57,805 nucleotides of DNA from Bacteroidales bacterium (GCA_022772475.1 JALEZQ010000058.1:1-57805); one strand, 5' to 3'. Shown: positions 1 through 8,779, counted from the first letter of the stretch. Notes: generated by a model from the sequence alone, not told the origin. Translations and numbers: made by a program.

Positions 1-77
1 AATGGTATGTAATCAATTTATTGAACGCTTGCTTGTTTGCGGGGGAGTGGCGTACCGCTCGTCCCGTTTAGCGAGTG

Positions 78-109
78 CAAAAGTACGGCGACTTTCCGAT
101 ATGACCAAA
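78..109 (-). promoter_or_regulatory. Leftward Bacteroidetes-type promoter
   Basis: Read on the minus strand, positions 85-78 give TACTTTTG, matching the Bacteroidetes -7 consensus TAnnTTTG, and positions 109-106 give TTTG as a -33 box, with 20 bases between them. It points out of the left edge, so the gene it drives begins before the window. Apart from this promoter, the 9-bp repeat and the terminator listed next, I see nothing in positions 1-434 and no gene there. Confidence 0.55.
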
Positions 110-252
110 CTTTTTGGGAAGAAATTTTTGAGAAATTTTTACTTGCGGCGGTAAGCGGCTGATTGTCAGAGGGGAGGTTTTTCGGGCGGTTTGGGGCGGT
201 TTCGGGGTGGGAGGGGGATTTACGGGGATTATTGGGGGATGGAGGGGGGGGG

Positions 253-346
253 CTAGCTGTTCTAGATTTTCTAGCTGTCCTAGATTTTCTAGATATTCTA
301 GAACAGCTAGAACTGCTAGAAGAGCCGGATTTGCCGGAAGAGCCGG
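253..346. repeat. 9-bp-period CTAG/CCGG repeat, locus 1
   Basis: Eleven consecutive palindromic tetranucleotides occur at exactly 9-base spacing: CTAG at 253, 262, 271, 280, 289, 298, 307 and 316, then CCGG at 325, 334 and 343. The 5-base spacers between cores vary. The array lies between the leftward promoter at 78-109 and the terminator at 368-409. Loci at 17437-17512 and 32531-32606 share the same period and a CCGG core. Confidence 0.9.
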
Positions 347-367
347 CTTTGGCGGCGGCTACGCGGC

Positions 368-409
368 GGCCCCGCATCACCCTATATATAGATAGGGGGA
401 GGCGGGGCC
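368..409 (-). terminator. Hairpin downstream of the DUF5723 gene
   Basis: GGCCCCGC (368-375) pairs with GCGGGGCC (402-409), and an inner CCCTAT/ATAGGG pairing lies within the loop. It sits 25 bases past the stop of the leftward gene at 435-1823, where a terminator is expected. There is no clear T-run after it on the minus strand, so the call rests on structure and position. Confidence 0.5.
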
Positions 410-434
410 GCGAGAAGAGGATGTGGGGTTAGGG

Positions 435-1823
435 TCAGAGAGGGATGGTCATGCCGAAGGAGACGTTGGCATTGGCCTGATTGAGGGGGATGAACTCCTT
501 GGATACCTTGCCGAGGAAGCGGTCGGAGGCGATGTAGAAGTTAAAGTGCTTGGCCTTGAGGCTCATGGCGCCACCCGTGGTCCAGCCGGTGGTACCGACA
601 GCGGTATTGAGGGAGAGTTCGAACCAGTTGAGGGGGTTGACGGTGACGGCGAACATACCCTGGTGGTGGGAATAGATACCGTTGAGGCGGCCGGTATAGA
701 GGGCACCGAAGCGCAGGCGGCGATAGACGGGGAGGGTGTATTCGGCGCCGACGTTGATAGTGGCGGCGAGGGTCTGCGACTTACTGCCTTCGCCATCTTC
801 GTAAACGGAGAACATCTCTTCCAGGTCGTCGCCAAGGCTCTCAAACTGATCGCCGAGTTTCTGGTTGCCATGGTCACTGGCCACATAGATGTCGGTGAAG
901 CCGTCGAAGGTATAGTCGCCCATAGAGGATGCCTGGTGCACCTTCTTCCAGTTGATGGCGCCGAGGTCGGTAACGGCGGCACTCAGGGTGAGGTCTTCGT
1001 TGAGCTTAAAGGTGGCGCCGAGGTCGAGGGCCACACCGAAGCCGGGCAGGGAGAAGGCCACGTCGTCGATACCCTTGACGCGGCGACGTCCGTCGGGTGC
1101 ATTCTTGGACGGGTCTTCATACTCGAGGGTGGCGTCGAGGATAGCGGCGTTGACGCGGGCATCGCCCTGTATGCGCCACTGGTCGCCGTTCATGGTGATG
1201 TCGAGCTTATCTACGGAGAGGTCGCCATAGGCTCCGCCGACGAGGAACTTCACCTTACCGCCGACGGTCAGCCGGTCGTTGATTTTGTGGCTGTGGCCCA
1301 GGGCCAGTTCGGCGTAGTTTTGCGAGCGGACGCCGATATCCTCGAGCTGGTAGTGCTCCTTCTCGCCGGTGCACTTCATAAACTCGAAGAGCTCTTTGGG
1401 CAGGGCGATATTGGTGTTGGAGCGGAGGTTGAGTTCGATGAGGTTAACACCGCCGAATCCGCGGAAGCCTACGGAGAAGAGGTTGTAGTTGAGATAGACG
1501 TCGGTGTGCATGCGGTCGGGCATGTCGCCGAGGAACTCTGCTGCCGACACGTTGGGATTCATGAACGTGGTGTACTTGTAGCGCGGGTCGCCGTCGAGCT
1601 TATAGACGAAGTTTTTGAGACCCACATTACCCGTTGCGCCGACGTTGATTTGGCCGAAGAAGGGAATGGAGAAGTAGGCGTCGTCGAGCAGGGCGGGGTT
1701 CATCTGGTGGCGGAAGTTGTTCGTCGAGAGGAAATAGGTGGAACGCATCTCCTGAGCGCCAGCCGTGGCCGCCATTGTCGTGGCCAGCAGCGCTGTGGCC
1801 AGTTTGCGGGATATATGTTTCAT
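435..1823 (-). CDS. DUF5723-family outer-membrane protein
   Basis: A 462-residue protein with an N-terminal signal peptide ending around ATAGAQE. It is followed by a sequence rich in alternating aromatic and glycine residues typical of an outer-membrane beta-barrel, and it ends in a strand-like segment closing with PL. An early stretch reading MRSTYFLSTN-x-HQMNPAL resembles the DUF5723 family of Bacteroidetes, whose members are predicted porin-like barrels of unknown cargo. It starts 61 bases after the upstream lipoprotein gene, so the two probably form an operon read from about 3860. The family assignment is from memory of family features; the precise role is unknown. Confidence 0.75.
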   Translation of the reverse strand: MKHISRKLATALLATTMAATAGAQEMRSTYFLSTNNFRHQMNPALLDDAYFSIPFFGQINVGATGNVGLKNFVYKLDGDPRYKYTTFMNPNVSAAEFLGDMPDRMHTDVYLNYNLFSVGFRGFGGVNLIELNLRSNTNIALPKELFEFMKCTGEKEHYQLEDIGVRSQNYAELALGHSHKINDRLTVGGKVKFLVGGAYGDLSVDKLDITMNGDQWRIQGDARVNAAILDATLEYEDPSKNAPDGRRRVKGIDDVAFSLPGFGVALDLGATFKLNEDLTLSAAVTDLGAINWKKVHQASSMGDYTFDGFTDIYVASDHGNQKLGDQFESLGDDLEEMFSVYEDGEGSKSQTLAATINVGAEYTLPVYRRLRFGALYTGRLNGIYSHHQGMFAVTVNPLNWFELSLNTAVGTTGWTTGGAMSLKAKHFNFYIASDRFLGKVSKEFIPLNQANANVSFGMTIPL

Positions 1824-1884
1824 ACTAAGATAGACGAATAAAGGTTATGGGAGAGTGTTGTCAAGTTCTCGCTCAGTGGGTGCA

Positions 1885-3741
1885 TCAGTTGAAGTCAGCC
1901 GTCACCTGTCCGACGAGTTTGAGCCGGATATTGTTTATCTGTATATACTGCTTCGAGGAGAGCGTGCCGCTGGTGTTGCCGGCCTGTATGCCTTCGGCCT
2001 GGATACGCAGGTTGATGCGGTCGAGCTTTTTGAGCAGATTGGGGTCGCTCAGGTTGAGGTTGAGGGTAATGGGCGTGGTGACTGCTGCCTGTGCAATCTG
2101 CGCGTCGGTAGCGTAACTTTCGGCCGCATTGGCGGGCTGCACGAGGGCTTCAGAGATGGTGATACCCGGAATCTCGTGGCCATTGACATCGATGGCGGTG
2201 CCGGAGGCGATGAGCTGCAGGGGCACGGCGTTGACCACCTCGGCGGTAACCTGTGCACCCTTGGCGGCATAGTCTTGCAGGTCGTCGTTCATATCGCAGA
2301 TGCTGTCGCGATAGACGATCTTGAGACCGTTGTTGAAGGTGAAGGGGATATAGACGTTATAGTCCAGACGGGTGTTATAACTGCGGTTGAGCTCGATGGT
2401 GACATCCTCATCCTTGAGGCGCAGTTTGCCGTCAGAGAGATTGACAGAGATATAGTCGGGCAGTTTTTCCACCAGCGTACCGAGCTGAGGTACGGCATAC
2501 TTGGCAGCGCCTGCGGTGACGCCGTTGGGGTCGTAGGGTCCGTCCTGTGCGTTCTGATAGAAGTAGAGCGTGTTCATGCTGTTCTTGACCACGTCGGCTT
2601 TGCCGTCGGCGGGCAGGGTGACCTGAGCGATCTGCCGTCCATCCTTCATGGCGCTGAGCACGCCCGTCATTTCGATGCTGGCGGGAATCTGGCTCAGGTC
2701 GCCGGCGAACTTGAGCGTGGGGTTGGCCACCTTGATGGTCACCTCGTCATCCTGGAGGAAGTCGGGCAGGTTTTCGGCAATGTTGATGTTGTTGATATTG
2801 GGGTTGATGGCGGGGTTGAAGCGGCCCGTCACGTCGGCAATCTGCACCTGCGTGCTGCTGCCGCTGCCGATGGCAAAGACCACGTGGAGCGACACCTGGC
2901 TGTTGGAGTTCATCACAAACTGATCCGTGGTCTTCAGACCGAAGCGGCCGGTGAGGGCAATCTTCTCGTCGCGCACATGAATCTGTCCATTCTGCACCTT
3001 GCCCTTCTCGCCGTCAAGGGCGAGCTGCTTGATGCGGAGCTTGCCCATCACCATATTCGTGGCGTTGAGGTTGCTCTTGTTGCTGAGGCGGAAGGTCTGT
3101 CCGTCCATCACGCCGCCCTCGATGGCTTCCACCTTCATGTAGGAGGGGAGGGTCAGAGAGACGTCCGAGTATTTATCGAAGGCGAACTTCATGCCGGCCT
3201 GCTCGAGGTAGAGGCTGATGGTCACCATCTGCGAGGCCGGGGCGATAGAGGCGCTCTTGAGCCATACGATTTCGGACGAGATGTTGTCGATGTCGAAGCC
3301 CGAGTAAGCCTCGGCAGTGAGGGTTCTGCCCGTGTCGAAGGTCAAGTTGGCCGGCACGGTCACGGACGGCAAGGGTATGCCCAGGGCATTAGACACGTCC
3401 TGATAGCTGATGACCGGGATGACAGGCGACAGCGTGGTGTTGTCGATGGCGATAGAGGCATTACCGGGGTTGAAGCTGACGTTGGTGTTGCCCTCTTCCA
3501 CCAGGTAGTAGAGGTTTTCGCTGTCCGTCTTCAGGTTGCCATCGACCTCCAATATATCTGCGAGCATGATTTTCTCGGTAGAGCCCAGTTTGAGTTGCAG
3601 CCCTTCCGAGCCCAGACCCATGGTCATGTCAATGTCTTCGCTCATGTCGTAGCTGTTGTCCACACAGCCCGACAAAGCCAGGCCCGTCGCTGCGGCGGCA
3701 AGCATCATGGCGTAATGTTTGTTGACAAATCTTTTTCTCAT
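1885..3741 (-). CDS. Large secreted lipoprotein, function unknown
   Basis: A 618-residue protein beginning with a basic N-terminus, a hydrophobic stretch and the lipobox-like sequence LALSGC, so it is predicted to be lipidated at the cysteine near residue 26 and carried to the outer membrane. The mature part is repetitive and beta-rich, with many short hydrophobic/polar alternations, and shows no catalytic motif that I recognise. It is the first gene of a probable two-gene operon with the DUF5723 barrel protein, so a shared envelope role is a reasonable inference. It could be a surface adhesin-like or structural protein. Confidence 0.7.
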   Translation of the reverse strand: MRKRFVNKHYAMMLAAAATGLALSGCVDNSYDMSEDIDMTMGLGSEGLQLKLGSTEKIMLADILEVDGNLKTDSENLYYLVEEGNTNVSFNPGNASIAIDNTTLSPVIPVISYQDVSNALGIPLPSVTVPANLTFDTGRTLTAEAYSGFDIDNISSEIVWLKSASIAPASQMVTISLYLEQAGMKFAFDKYSDVSLTLPSYMKVEAIEGGVMDGQTFRLSNKSNLNATNMVMGKLRIKQLALDGEKGKVQNGQIHVRDEKIALTGRFGLKTTDQFVMNSNSQVSLHVVFAIGSGSSTQVQIADVTGRFNPAINPNINNINIAENLPDFLQDDEVTIKVANPTLKFAGDLSQIPASIEMTGVLSAMKDGRQIAQVTLPADGKADVVKNSMNTLYFYQNAQDGPYDPNGVTAGAAKYAVPQLGTLVEKLPDYISVNLSDGKLRLKDEDVTIELNRSYNTRLDYNVYIPFTFNNGLKIVYRDSICDMNDDLQDYAAKGAQVTAEVVNAVPLQLIASGTAIDVNGHEIPGITISEALVQPANAAESYATDAQIAQAAVTTPITLNLNLSDPNLLKKLDRINLRIQAEGIQAGNTSGTLSSKQYIQINNIRLKLVGQVTADFN

Positions 3742-3859
3742 AAGGGGGAAAAGGTTATTGATGAATAATTAATGGCTTATTTCCTTACAGCCCCATACGC
3801 ACCAAGCCACCGGCGTTATCAGCACAAACGCCAGTGTTAGAAAGGAAGGACTGCGGTGG

Positions 3860-3867
3860 CAAAGTTA
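3860..3867 (-). promoter_or_regulatory. -7 box for the lipoprotein/DUF5723 operon
   Basis: The minus strand reads TAACTTTG here, a match to TAnnTTTG, about 120 bases upstream of the lipoprotein start at 3741. No clear -33 TTTG was found at the expected distance, so this is a moderate call. Confidence 0.4.
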
Positions 3868-3951
3868 AACATTTTTTTATATTGGGGTTCCGACGGCCCT
3901 ACTTTTTAGCGCGAGTATGCCACATTTTCACTTAAATAAAATAAAAACTTT

Positions 3952-3980
3952 GGCAGCCGCGCGTCTGTGCCGCGGCTGCC
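3952..3980. other. 10-bp perfect inverted repeat in a divergent intergenic region
   Basis: GGCAGCCGCG (3952-3961) and CGCGGCTGCC (3971-3980) are exact inverted arms around a 9-base loop. On the minus strand the hairpin is followed by a T-rich run, like an intrinsic terminator, although no leftward gene ends just upstream of it. Two tandem copies of the 11-mer TGCCGCGTCAG follow at 3991-4012. The remainder of 3742-4107 holds promoters and no gene. Confidence 0.55.
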
Positions 3981-4071
3981 TTGACCGTCATGCCGCGTCA
4001 GTGCCGCGTCAGTGCCGCAATCGATGGCGTCAAAAGTGGGGCGACAGACGCTCTCCGTCCCGATTTTTTCG

Positions 4072-4080
4072 TATGTTTGC
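4072..4080 (+). promoter_or_regulatory. -7 box for the mutarotase-symporter fusion gene
   Basis: TATGTTTGC matches the Bacteroidetes -7 consensus and lies 28 bases upstream of the ATG at 4108, leaving a short AT-rich leader. This position supports choosing 4108 over an upstream in-frame ATG at 4012, which would lie before the promoter. Confidence 0.55.
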
Positions 4081-4107
4081 AGAGAGAAACCAAAATACCT
4101 TAAATAT

Positions 4108-6762
4108 ATGAGAAACACCCTCCTCATTCTGGCCCTGCTCATAGGCATTGCTGTGGGCCATGCCCTGCCGCAAGGCAACGACAACAAGTACAACCACGTC
4201 ACATTCACTCCGCTCCCCGCGCTCCAGGCCAGTGCGGGCCAGGGCGTCGCCGCGCCGTTTGCCGGCACCCTGAGCGACGGCACCATCGTCGTGGCCGGCG
4301 GCTGCAACTTCCCCGACCGTCCCGCCGCTCAGGGCGGCGCCAAGCGCTTCTACGACGAGGTATGGACGCGCAGCGCCGACGCTGAGCAGTGGCAGGTGGC
4401 GGGCCGCCTGCCCTACCCTGCCGCCTACGGCATGAGCGTCAGCGTGGGCGACGGCGTGGTGTGCATCGGCGGTCACGACGGCCAAGCCTCGCACAGCGAC
4501 GTTTTCCTTCTCACCCTGCGCAACGGTGAGGTGGCACAGCAGGCGCTGCCGGCGCTGCCCGCCGCCATCGACAACGGCTGCGCCGCATGGGACGGCAGCA
4601 GTTATATCTACGTGGCGGGCGGACAGACGGACGGGCAGGCCAGCCTCGGGGCTTGGCGTCTGAAGTACCCGGGCGGCACGGCATGGGAGGCACTGCCGCC
4701 GATGCCGGGCCGCGGACGTCTGCAGCCGGCGGGCGTGGTGCAGAACGACGCCACGGGGCCGCTGTTCCTCGTGCTGGGCGGCTATGACAGCGGCAGCGAG
4801 GGCGAAGAGGCCATGGTGCATGCCGACGGTCTGGCTTACCACCCGAAGAGCGGACAGTGGACGGCGACGGCGCCCATCATCGTCAACGGCGAGCCGCGGG
4901 CCATCGTCGGCGCCTCGGCGCAGCCCTCGGGCTACGCACACGTGGTATGCTTCGGCGGCGTCAACCGCGACATCTTCCTCAAGGCGCTGCAGCGGCCGCA
5001 CGACATCGCGGCGGCCGAGGCGGCGGGCGACAGCGCGGCATGGCTGGCGCTCAAGCACGAGGCGGCGACGTACCTGTCGCACCCCACAGCGTGGTACCGC
5101 TTCAACGACGAACTCCTCATCTATCATACCATCACCGACACGTGGGTGACGGAGAGCCGGTCGCCGCTGCTGGCACGCGCCGGGGCGGCGGTGGTACGCA
5201 CGGCGGACGGATGGGTGGTGGTCTGCGGCGAGAGCAAACCGGGGGTCCGCGCTACGGACGTCACGGCGGTGAGCATGACCACGCGCACGGAGTTTGGCTG
5301 GCTCAACTGGACGGTGCTGGCGGCCTACCTGCTGGGTATGCTGGCGCTGGGCTTCTACTTCATGCGCCGTGAAGGGGGCAGCGACGACTTCTTCAAGGGG
5401 GGCGGCCGCATTCCCTGGTGGGCAGCGGGCATCTCTATCTACGCCACGATGCTCTCGGCCATCACCTACATGGCCTATCCGGCAAAGGCTTACGCCACCG
5501 ACTGGACATACTATCCCATGCTCGTCACCATCCTGCTGGTGTCCTTCCCCGTCATACGCTACTATCTGCCGTTCTTCCGCCGCCTGCAGGTGACGACGGC
5601 CTATGAGTATCTGGAGCGCCGCTTCAACGCCACCACGCGCCTCATGGCGAGTGCGCTGTTCATCATCTTCATGGTGGCACGTATGGCGCTGGTGCTCTAC
5701 CTGCCTTCGCTGGCGCTGACGGCGGTGACGGGCATAGACATATATATATGTATCATCCTGATGGGCGTCATCACCATCGTCTATTGCACCATGGGCGGCG
5801 TCGAGGCCGTGGTATGGGGCGACGTGGTGCAGGGCATCATCCTGGTGGGCGGCGCACTCTTTGCCGTGGGCTATCTGGCCTTCGGCACGACGGGTGGCGT
5901 GGGTGGTTTCCTGGACATCGCCATGACGGACGGCAAGTTCCGCCTCTTCGACTGGAGCCTGGACTACCGCAGCGCCACCTTCTGGGTGATTATCCTCGGC
6001 GGCATGGCCAACAACCTTATCTCCTACACCTCAGACCAGACGGTCATCCAGCGCTACCTCACCACGAAGGACGAGCAGAGCGCGCGCCGCAGCATCATGA
6101 TGAACGGCGTGATGAGCGTCTTCGTGTCGATCGCCTTCTTCGCCATCGGCGCGGGCCTCTATACGTTCTTCAAGACGCACCCTGCCGAACTGGACTACAC
6201 CATGGCCAAGGCCGACACCATCTTCCCCTTCTTCATGATGAGCCAGCTGCCGGCGGGCATCGCGGGTCTGCTCATCGCGGCCATCTTCGCCGCGACGATG
6301 AGTACCATCTCGAGCAATATCAACTCGGTGGCGACGGCCTTCAGCGTCGATTTCTATAAGCGCCGCTTCCCGGCGTCGGACGACCGCCGTATGCTGCGCG
6401 TGGCCCGCATGGCGTGCATCGTCTCGGGCGTCATCGGCGTGTGCATCGCCCTGCTCATGGCGACGTGGCAGATACTGTCGCTGCTCGACTTCTTCCAGGA
6501 GATCCTGGGTCTGCTCTCCAGCGGTCTGGGCGGTCTCTTCCTCATGGGCATCTTCTTCCCGCGTATCGGCGGCCGTGCGGCGCTGGGCGGCTTCTGTTCG
6601 GGCGTCGGCGCGGTGTTCCTGACGAAGTACCTGACGGCAACGAGCTTCCTGCTCTACGGCTTCATCGGCATGGTGGTGTCGGTGCTCGTGGCCTACCTGC
6701 TGTCGTTCGTCCTCCGCGAGGAGAAGAACCTGAAGGGCCTGACGTGGAAGACGAGGGCGTAA
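4108..6762 (+). CDS. Kelch mutarotase / sodium:solute symporter fusion
   Basis: An 884-residue two-part protein. After a signal peptide, residues to about 390 carry Kelch-type repeats (GG followed by spaced Y/W, such as VVAGGCNFPD and VCIGGHDGQ), resembling the cyclically permuted relatives of the E. coli sialic-acid mutarotase NanM/YjhT. From about residue 395 there are more than ten hydrophobic segments with features of the SSS family (RREGGSDDFFKGGGRIPWW, and an SAITYMAYPAKAY-like helix). By analogy it would interconvert anomers of sialic acid or a related sugar outside the inner membrane and import it with sodium. The start at 4108 gives a good signal sequence. Substrate is inferred, not shown; no nanA or nanE lies in the window. 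Confidence 0.85.
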   Translation: MRNTLLILALLIGIAVGHALPQGNDNKYNHVTFTPLPALQASAGQGVAAPFAGTLSDGTIVVAGGCNFPDRPAAQGGAKRFYDEVWTRSADAEQWQVAGRLPYPAAYGMSVSVGDGVVCIGGHDGQASHSDVFLLTLRNGEVAQQALPALPAAIDNGCAAWDGSSYIYVAGGQTDGQASLGAWRLKYPGGTAWEALPPMPGRGRLQPAGVVQNDATGPLFLVLGGYDSGSEGEEAMVHADGLAYHPKSGQWTATAPIIVNGEPRAIVGASAQPSGYAHVVCFGGVNRDIFLKALQRPHDIAAAEAAGDSAAWLALKHEAATYLSHPTAWYRFNDELLIYHTITDTWVTESRSPLLARAGAAVVRTADGWVVVCGESKPGVRATDVTAVSMTTRTEFGWLNWTVLAAYLLGMLALGFYFMRREGGSDDFFKGGGRIPWWAAGISIYATMLSAITYMAYPAKAYATDWTYYPMLVTILLVSFPVIRYYLPFFRRLQVTTAYEYLERRFNATTRLMASALFIIFMVARMALVLYLPSLALTAVTGIDIYICIILMGVITIVYCTMGGVEAVVWGDVVQGIILVGGALFAVGYLAFGTTGGVGGFLDIAMTDGKFRLFDWSLDYRSATFWVIILGGMANNLISYTSDQTVIQRYLTTKDEQSARRSIMMNGVMSVFVSIAFFAIGAGLYTFFKTHPAELDYTMAKADTIFPFFMMSQLPAGIAGLLIAAIFAATMSTISSNINSVATAFSVDFYKRRFPASDDRRMLRVARMACIVSGVIGVCIALLMATWQILSLLDFFQEILGLLSSGLGGLFLMGIFFPRIGGRAALGGFCSGVGAVFLTKYLTATSFLLYGFIGMVVSVLVAYLLSFVLREEKNLKGLTWKTRA

Positions 6763-6791
6763 GACGCTCCCACCCTACCCTTACGGACAAC

Positions 6792-6867
6792 AACAACGCA
6801 TTTGCCCCAACGATGTGCATGGCGCTAAAGATTCTGCCATACACCTCGTTGGGGCAAATGCGTTGTT
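6792..6867. terminator. Long bidirectional hairpin between convergent genes
   Basis: Positions 6792-6813 and 6846-6867 are perfect 22-base inverted arms beginning AACAACGCATTTGCC. The 32-base loop carries a further ATGGC/GCCAT pairing. It lies between the rightward symporter fusion (end 6762) and leftward thiL (end 6892), so it probably terminates both transcripts. There is no strong T-run. Confidence 0.75.
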
Positions 6868-6891
6868 CTACCAAGCCGCCGGCGCTGCCCG

Positions 6892-7941
6892 CTAATCTTC
6901 CTTCAGCGGATTCCAGCCTTGGGCCTTGAGGGCAAACTCCTGACCGTCGCGGGTGACGAGGATGCTGCCGAGCTCGGGGCGCGTGATATGACCGACGATG
7001 CGGACGTCGTCCAGCCGGCTGACGCGCTCGTGGTCGGTCAGGGGCACGGTGAAGAGCAGTTCGTAGTCCTCGCCGCCGTTGAGGGCACAGGTGGTGACGT
7101 TGAGGTTAAACTCTTCGGCGGCAACCGCCGTCTGGTAGTCCAGGGGGATGTGCTCTTCGTACAGGCGGCAGCCTACGTTGCTGCGCCGGCAGATGTGCAT
7201 CAGTTCGGAGGAGAGGCCGTCGCTGATGTCGATCATCGCCGTGGGGCGTATGCCGGCCTCGTGGAGGGCGCTGATGATGTCGCCGCGGGCCTCGGGTTTG
7301 AGCAGGCGCTCGATGAGATACTCCTTCCCGGCGAAGTCGGGCTGGGCCAGGGTCTCGCTGCCGCCGCGCTGCGATTCGAACACCATCTTCTCGCGCTCCA
7401 TGATGCGCAGGCCCATGTAGGCGGCGCCGAGGTTGCCGCTCACGCAGATGAGGTCGGTGTCCTTCGCGCCGTCGCGGCCCACCACCTCGTCGGCGGGGGC
7501 TTCGCCGATGCAGGTGATGCTCAGTGCCAGTCCGGTGACAGACGACGTGGTGTCGCCGCCGACGATATCTACGCCATACTTGTCGCAGGCCAGCCGCATA
7601 CCGGCATAGAGTTCGTCCAGGTCTTCGATGCACGTGCGGCGCCCCACAGCGATGCTCACCAGCAGTTGGCGCGGCCGGCCGTTCATGGCGAAGACGTCGG
7701 AGAGGTTGACCATGGCGGCCTTATAACCCAGGTGCTTGAGGGGCGTATAGACCAGGTCGAAATGGACGCCTTCCATCAGCATGTCGGTGGTGACGAGCAC
7801 GCGGCTGTCGGGATAGGACAGTACGGCGCAGTCGTCGCCGGGGCCGCGCAGGGTGGAGGCGTTATGGGGCGTGAAACCGGCGGTCAGGCGGTCGATGAGG
7901 CCAAACTCGCCAAGGGTGGATATTTCTGTGCGTTGTGCCAT
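6892..7941 (-). CDS. thiL: Thiamine-monophosphate kinase ThiL
   Basis: A 349-residue protein that phosphorylates thiamine monophosphate to thiamine diphosphate using ATP in the cytoplasm. Family marks visible are the N-terminal GEFGLIDRL, the metal-binding GPGDDCAVL, TTDMLMEGVHF, a KAAMVNLSDVFAMN segment, VGGDTT and the C-terminal NGGEDYELLFTV. The start at 7941 (MAQRTEIS) matches the usual N-terminus; an upstream in-frame ATG at 8022 would add 27 unconserved residues. It stands apart from other thiamine genes, and no thiamine-pyrophosphate riboswitch-like leader was recognised upstream. Confidence 0.93.
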   Translation of the reverse strand: MAQRTEISTLGEFGLIDRLTAGFTPHNASTLRGPGDDCAVLSYPDSRVLVTTDMLMEGVHFDLVYTPLKHLGYKAAMVNLSDVFAMNGRPRQLLVSIAVGRRTCIEDLDELYAGMRLACDKYGVDIVGGDTTSSVTGLALSITCIGEAPADEVVGRDGAKDTDLICVSGNLGAAYMGLRIMEREKMVFESQRGGSETLAQPDFAGKEYLIERLLKPEARGDIISALHEAGIRPTAMIDISDGLSSELMHICRRSNVGCRLYEEHIPLDYQTAVAAEEFNLNVTTCALNGGEDYELLFTVPLTDHERVSRLDDVRIVGHITRPELGSILVTRDGQEFALKAQGWNPLKED

Positions 7942-8045
7942 AGGGGTGGAGAGAGAGGGGGGATGAAAAGACAGGCTCTGAGCGTTGCCGTCGTCAGAGC
8001 CTATCGGGAAAGGGGAAAACAATGTGGCGTGCCACGGGGCGGGGC

Positions 8046-8525
8046 TCAGAAGTAGATGCCGATACCCACCTGCACGCCGAAGGTGCTGTTGTCGCTGAAG
8101 TCGTGCAGACTCATCTTATAGTAGAGCGAGGGCTCCACGGTGATATAGCGGTTCAGGAAGAAGGCATAGCCTACAGTCAGGGGCACCATCACGTCGTTGC
8201 TGTTCTTCGTGAAGTGGTCAAACTCGGCGCCGGCGCCCAGATAGATGCCGTTCTCGATGAGGTAGTAGCGTGCGCCGACGCCCAGACTGACATTATCCAC
8301 ATGGCGCTGGTGGTCGTAGCCGGCATTGGCGCTGACCATGAAGCAGTCGTCCAGGAAGTAGCCCACCGTGGCGTTGACGCCCATTCGGAACTTTTCGCTG
8401 CCGCTGTACGACAGTCCAAAGTTGGTCAGCGAACCGTTGACATACTTCGTGCCTTTGTCAAACTGTGCCTGTGCGGCCGTCACCGTGCAGAACAGCAGCA
8501 TCAGGAGGAGAGAGAGTTTCTTCAT
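8046..8525 (-). CDS. Small outer-membrane beta-barrel protein
   Basis: A 159-residue protein with a signal peptide (MKKLSLLLMLLFCTVTAAQAQ) and then alternating strands such as YVNGSLTNFGLSYSG and VGYFLDDCFMVSANAGYDH. It ends in GVQVGIGIYF, a C-terminal aromatic typical of barrel proteins. It resembles the porin-like/OmpW-type small barrels common in Bacteroidetes. The start at 8525 is chosen because it begins the signal peptide; an ATG 48 bases further upstream does not. A -7 box lies at 8571-8578. No specific function can be given. Confidence 0.75.
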   Translation of the reverse strand: MKKLSLLLMLLFCTVTAAQAQFDKGTKYVNGSLTNFGLSYSGSEKFRMGVNATVGYFLDDCFMVSANAGYDHQRHVDNVSLGVGARYYLIENGIYLGAGAEFDHFTKNSNDVMVPLTVGYAFFLNRYITVEPSLYYKMSLHDFSDNSTFGVQVGIGIYF

Positions 8526-8570
8526 AAAACAAAAGGTTTTGGTGTTGTGGCGTGAGAACTTTACAGACTT

Positions 8571-8578
8571 CAAAGGTA
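8571..8578 (-). promoter_or_regulatory. -7 box for the small barrel gene
   Basis: The minus strand reads TACCTTTG, an exact TAnnTTTG match, 45 bases upstream of the start at 8525. Confidence 0.5.
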
Positions 8579-8630
8579 CACCTTTCCGTCGGATAGACGC
8601 AAAATACAGACACGTTTAACATTTCTTAGG

Positions 8631-8754
8631 CTTAGTAGGGCCATGTCCATTGACATGGCACCGGGGCGCAGCTTAGTAGGACCATGTCCATTGACATGGC
8701 ACCGGGGCGCAGCTTAGTAGGACCATGTCCATTGACATGGCACCAGGGGCGCAG
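8631..8754. repeat. Three tandem 41-bp units with a palindromic core
   Basis: Units begin at 8631, 8672 and 8713 with CTTAGTAGG and end in GGGGCGCAG. Each contains CCATGTCCATTGACATGG, a perfect 7-base inverted repeat (CCATGTC/GACATGG) around CATT. The third unit has one extra base. They are nearly identical and lie in a 732-base gap with no gene. The fixed unit with no variable spacer is unlike a CRISPR array. Confidence 0.9.
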
Positions 8755-8779
8755 CTTTTATGTAGTAGTGGCATGTCCA

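Noticed and set aside
1855-3768. Open frame antisense to the lipoprotein gene
   Set aside because: Same reason: no initiation context or domains, while the minus-strand protein has a lipobox.
7942-8045. Thiamine-pyrophosphate riboswitch before thiL
   Set aside because: The short leader lacks the conserved TPP-riboswitch segments, such as CUGAGA and the ACCUGAUCUGG-type stretch.
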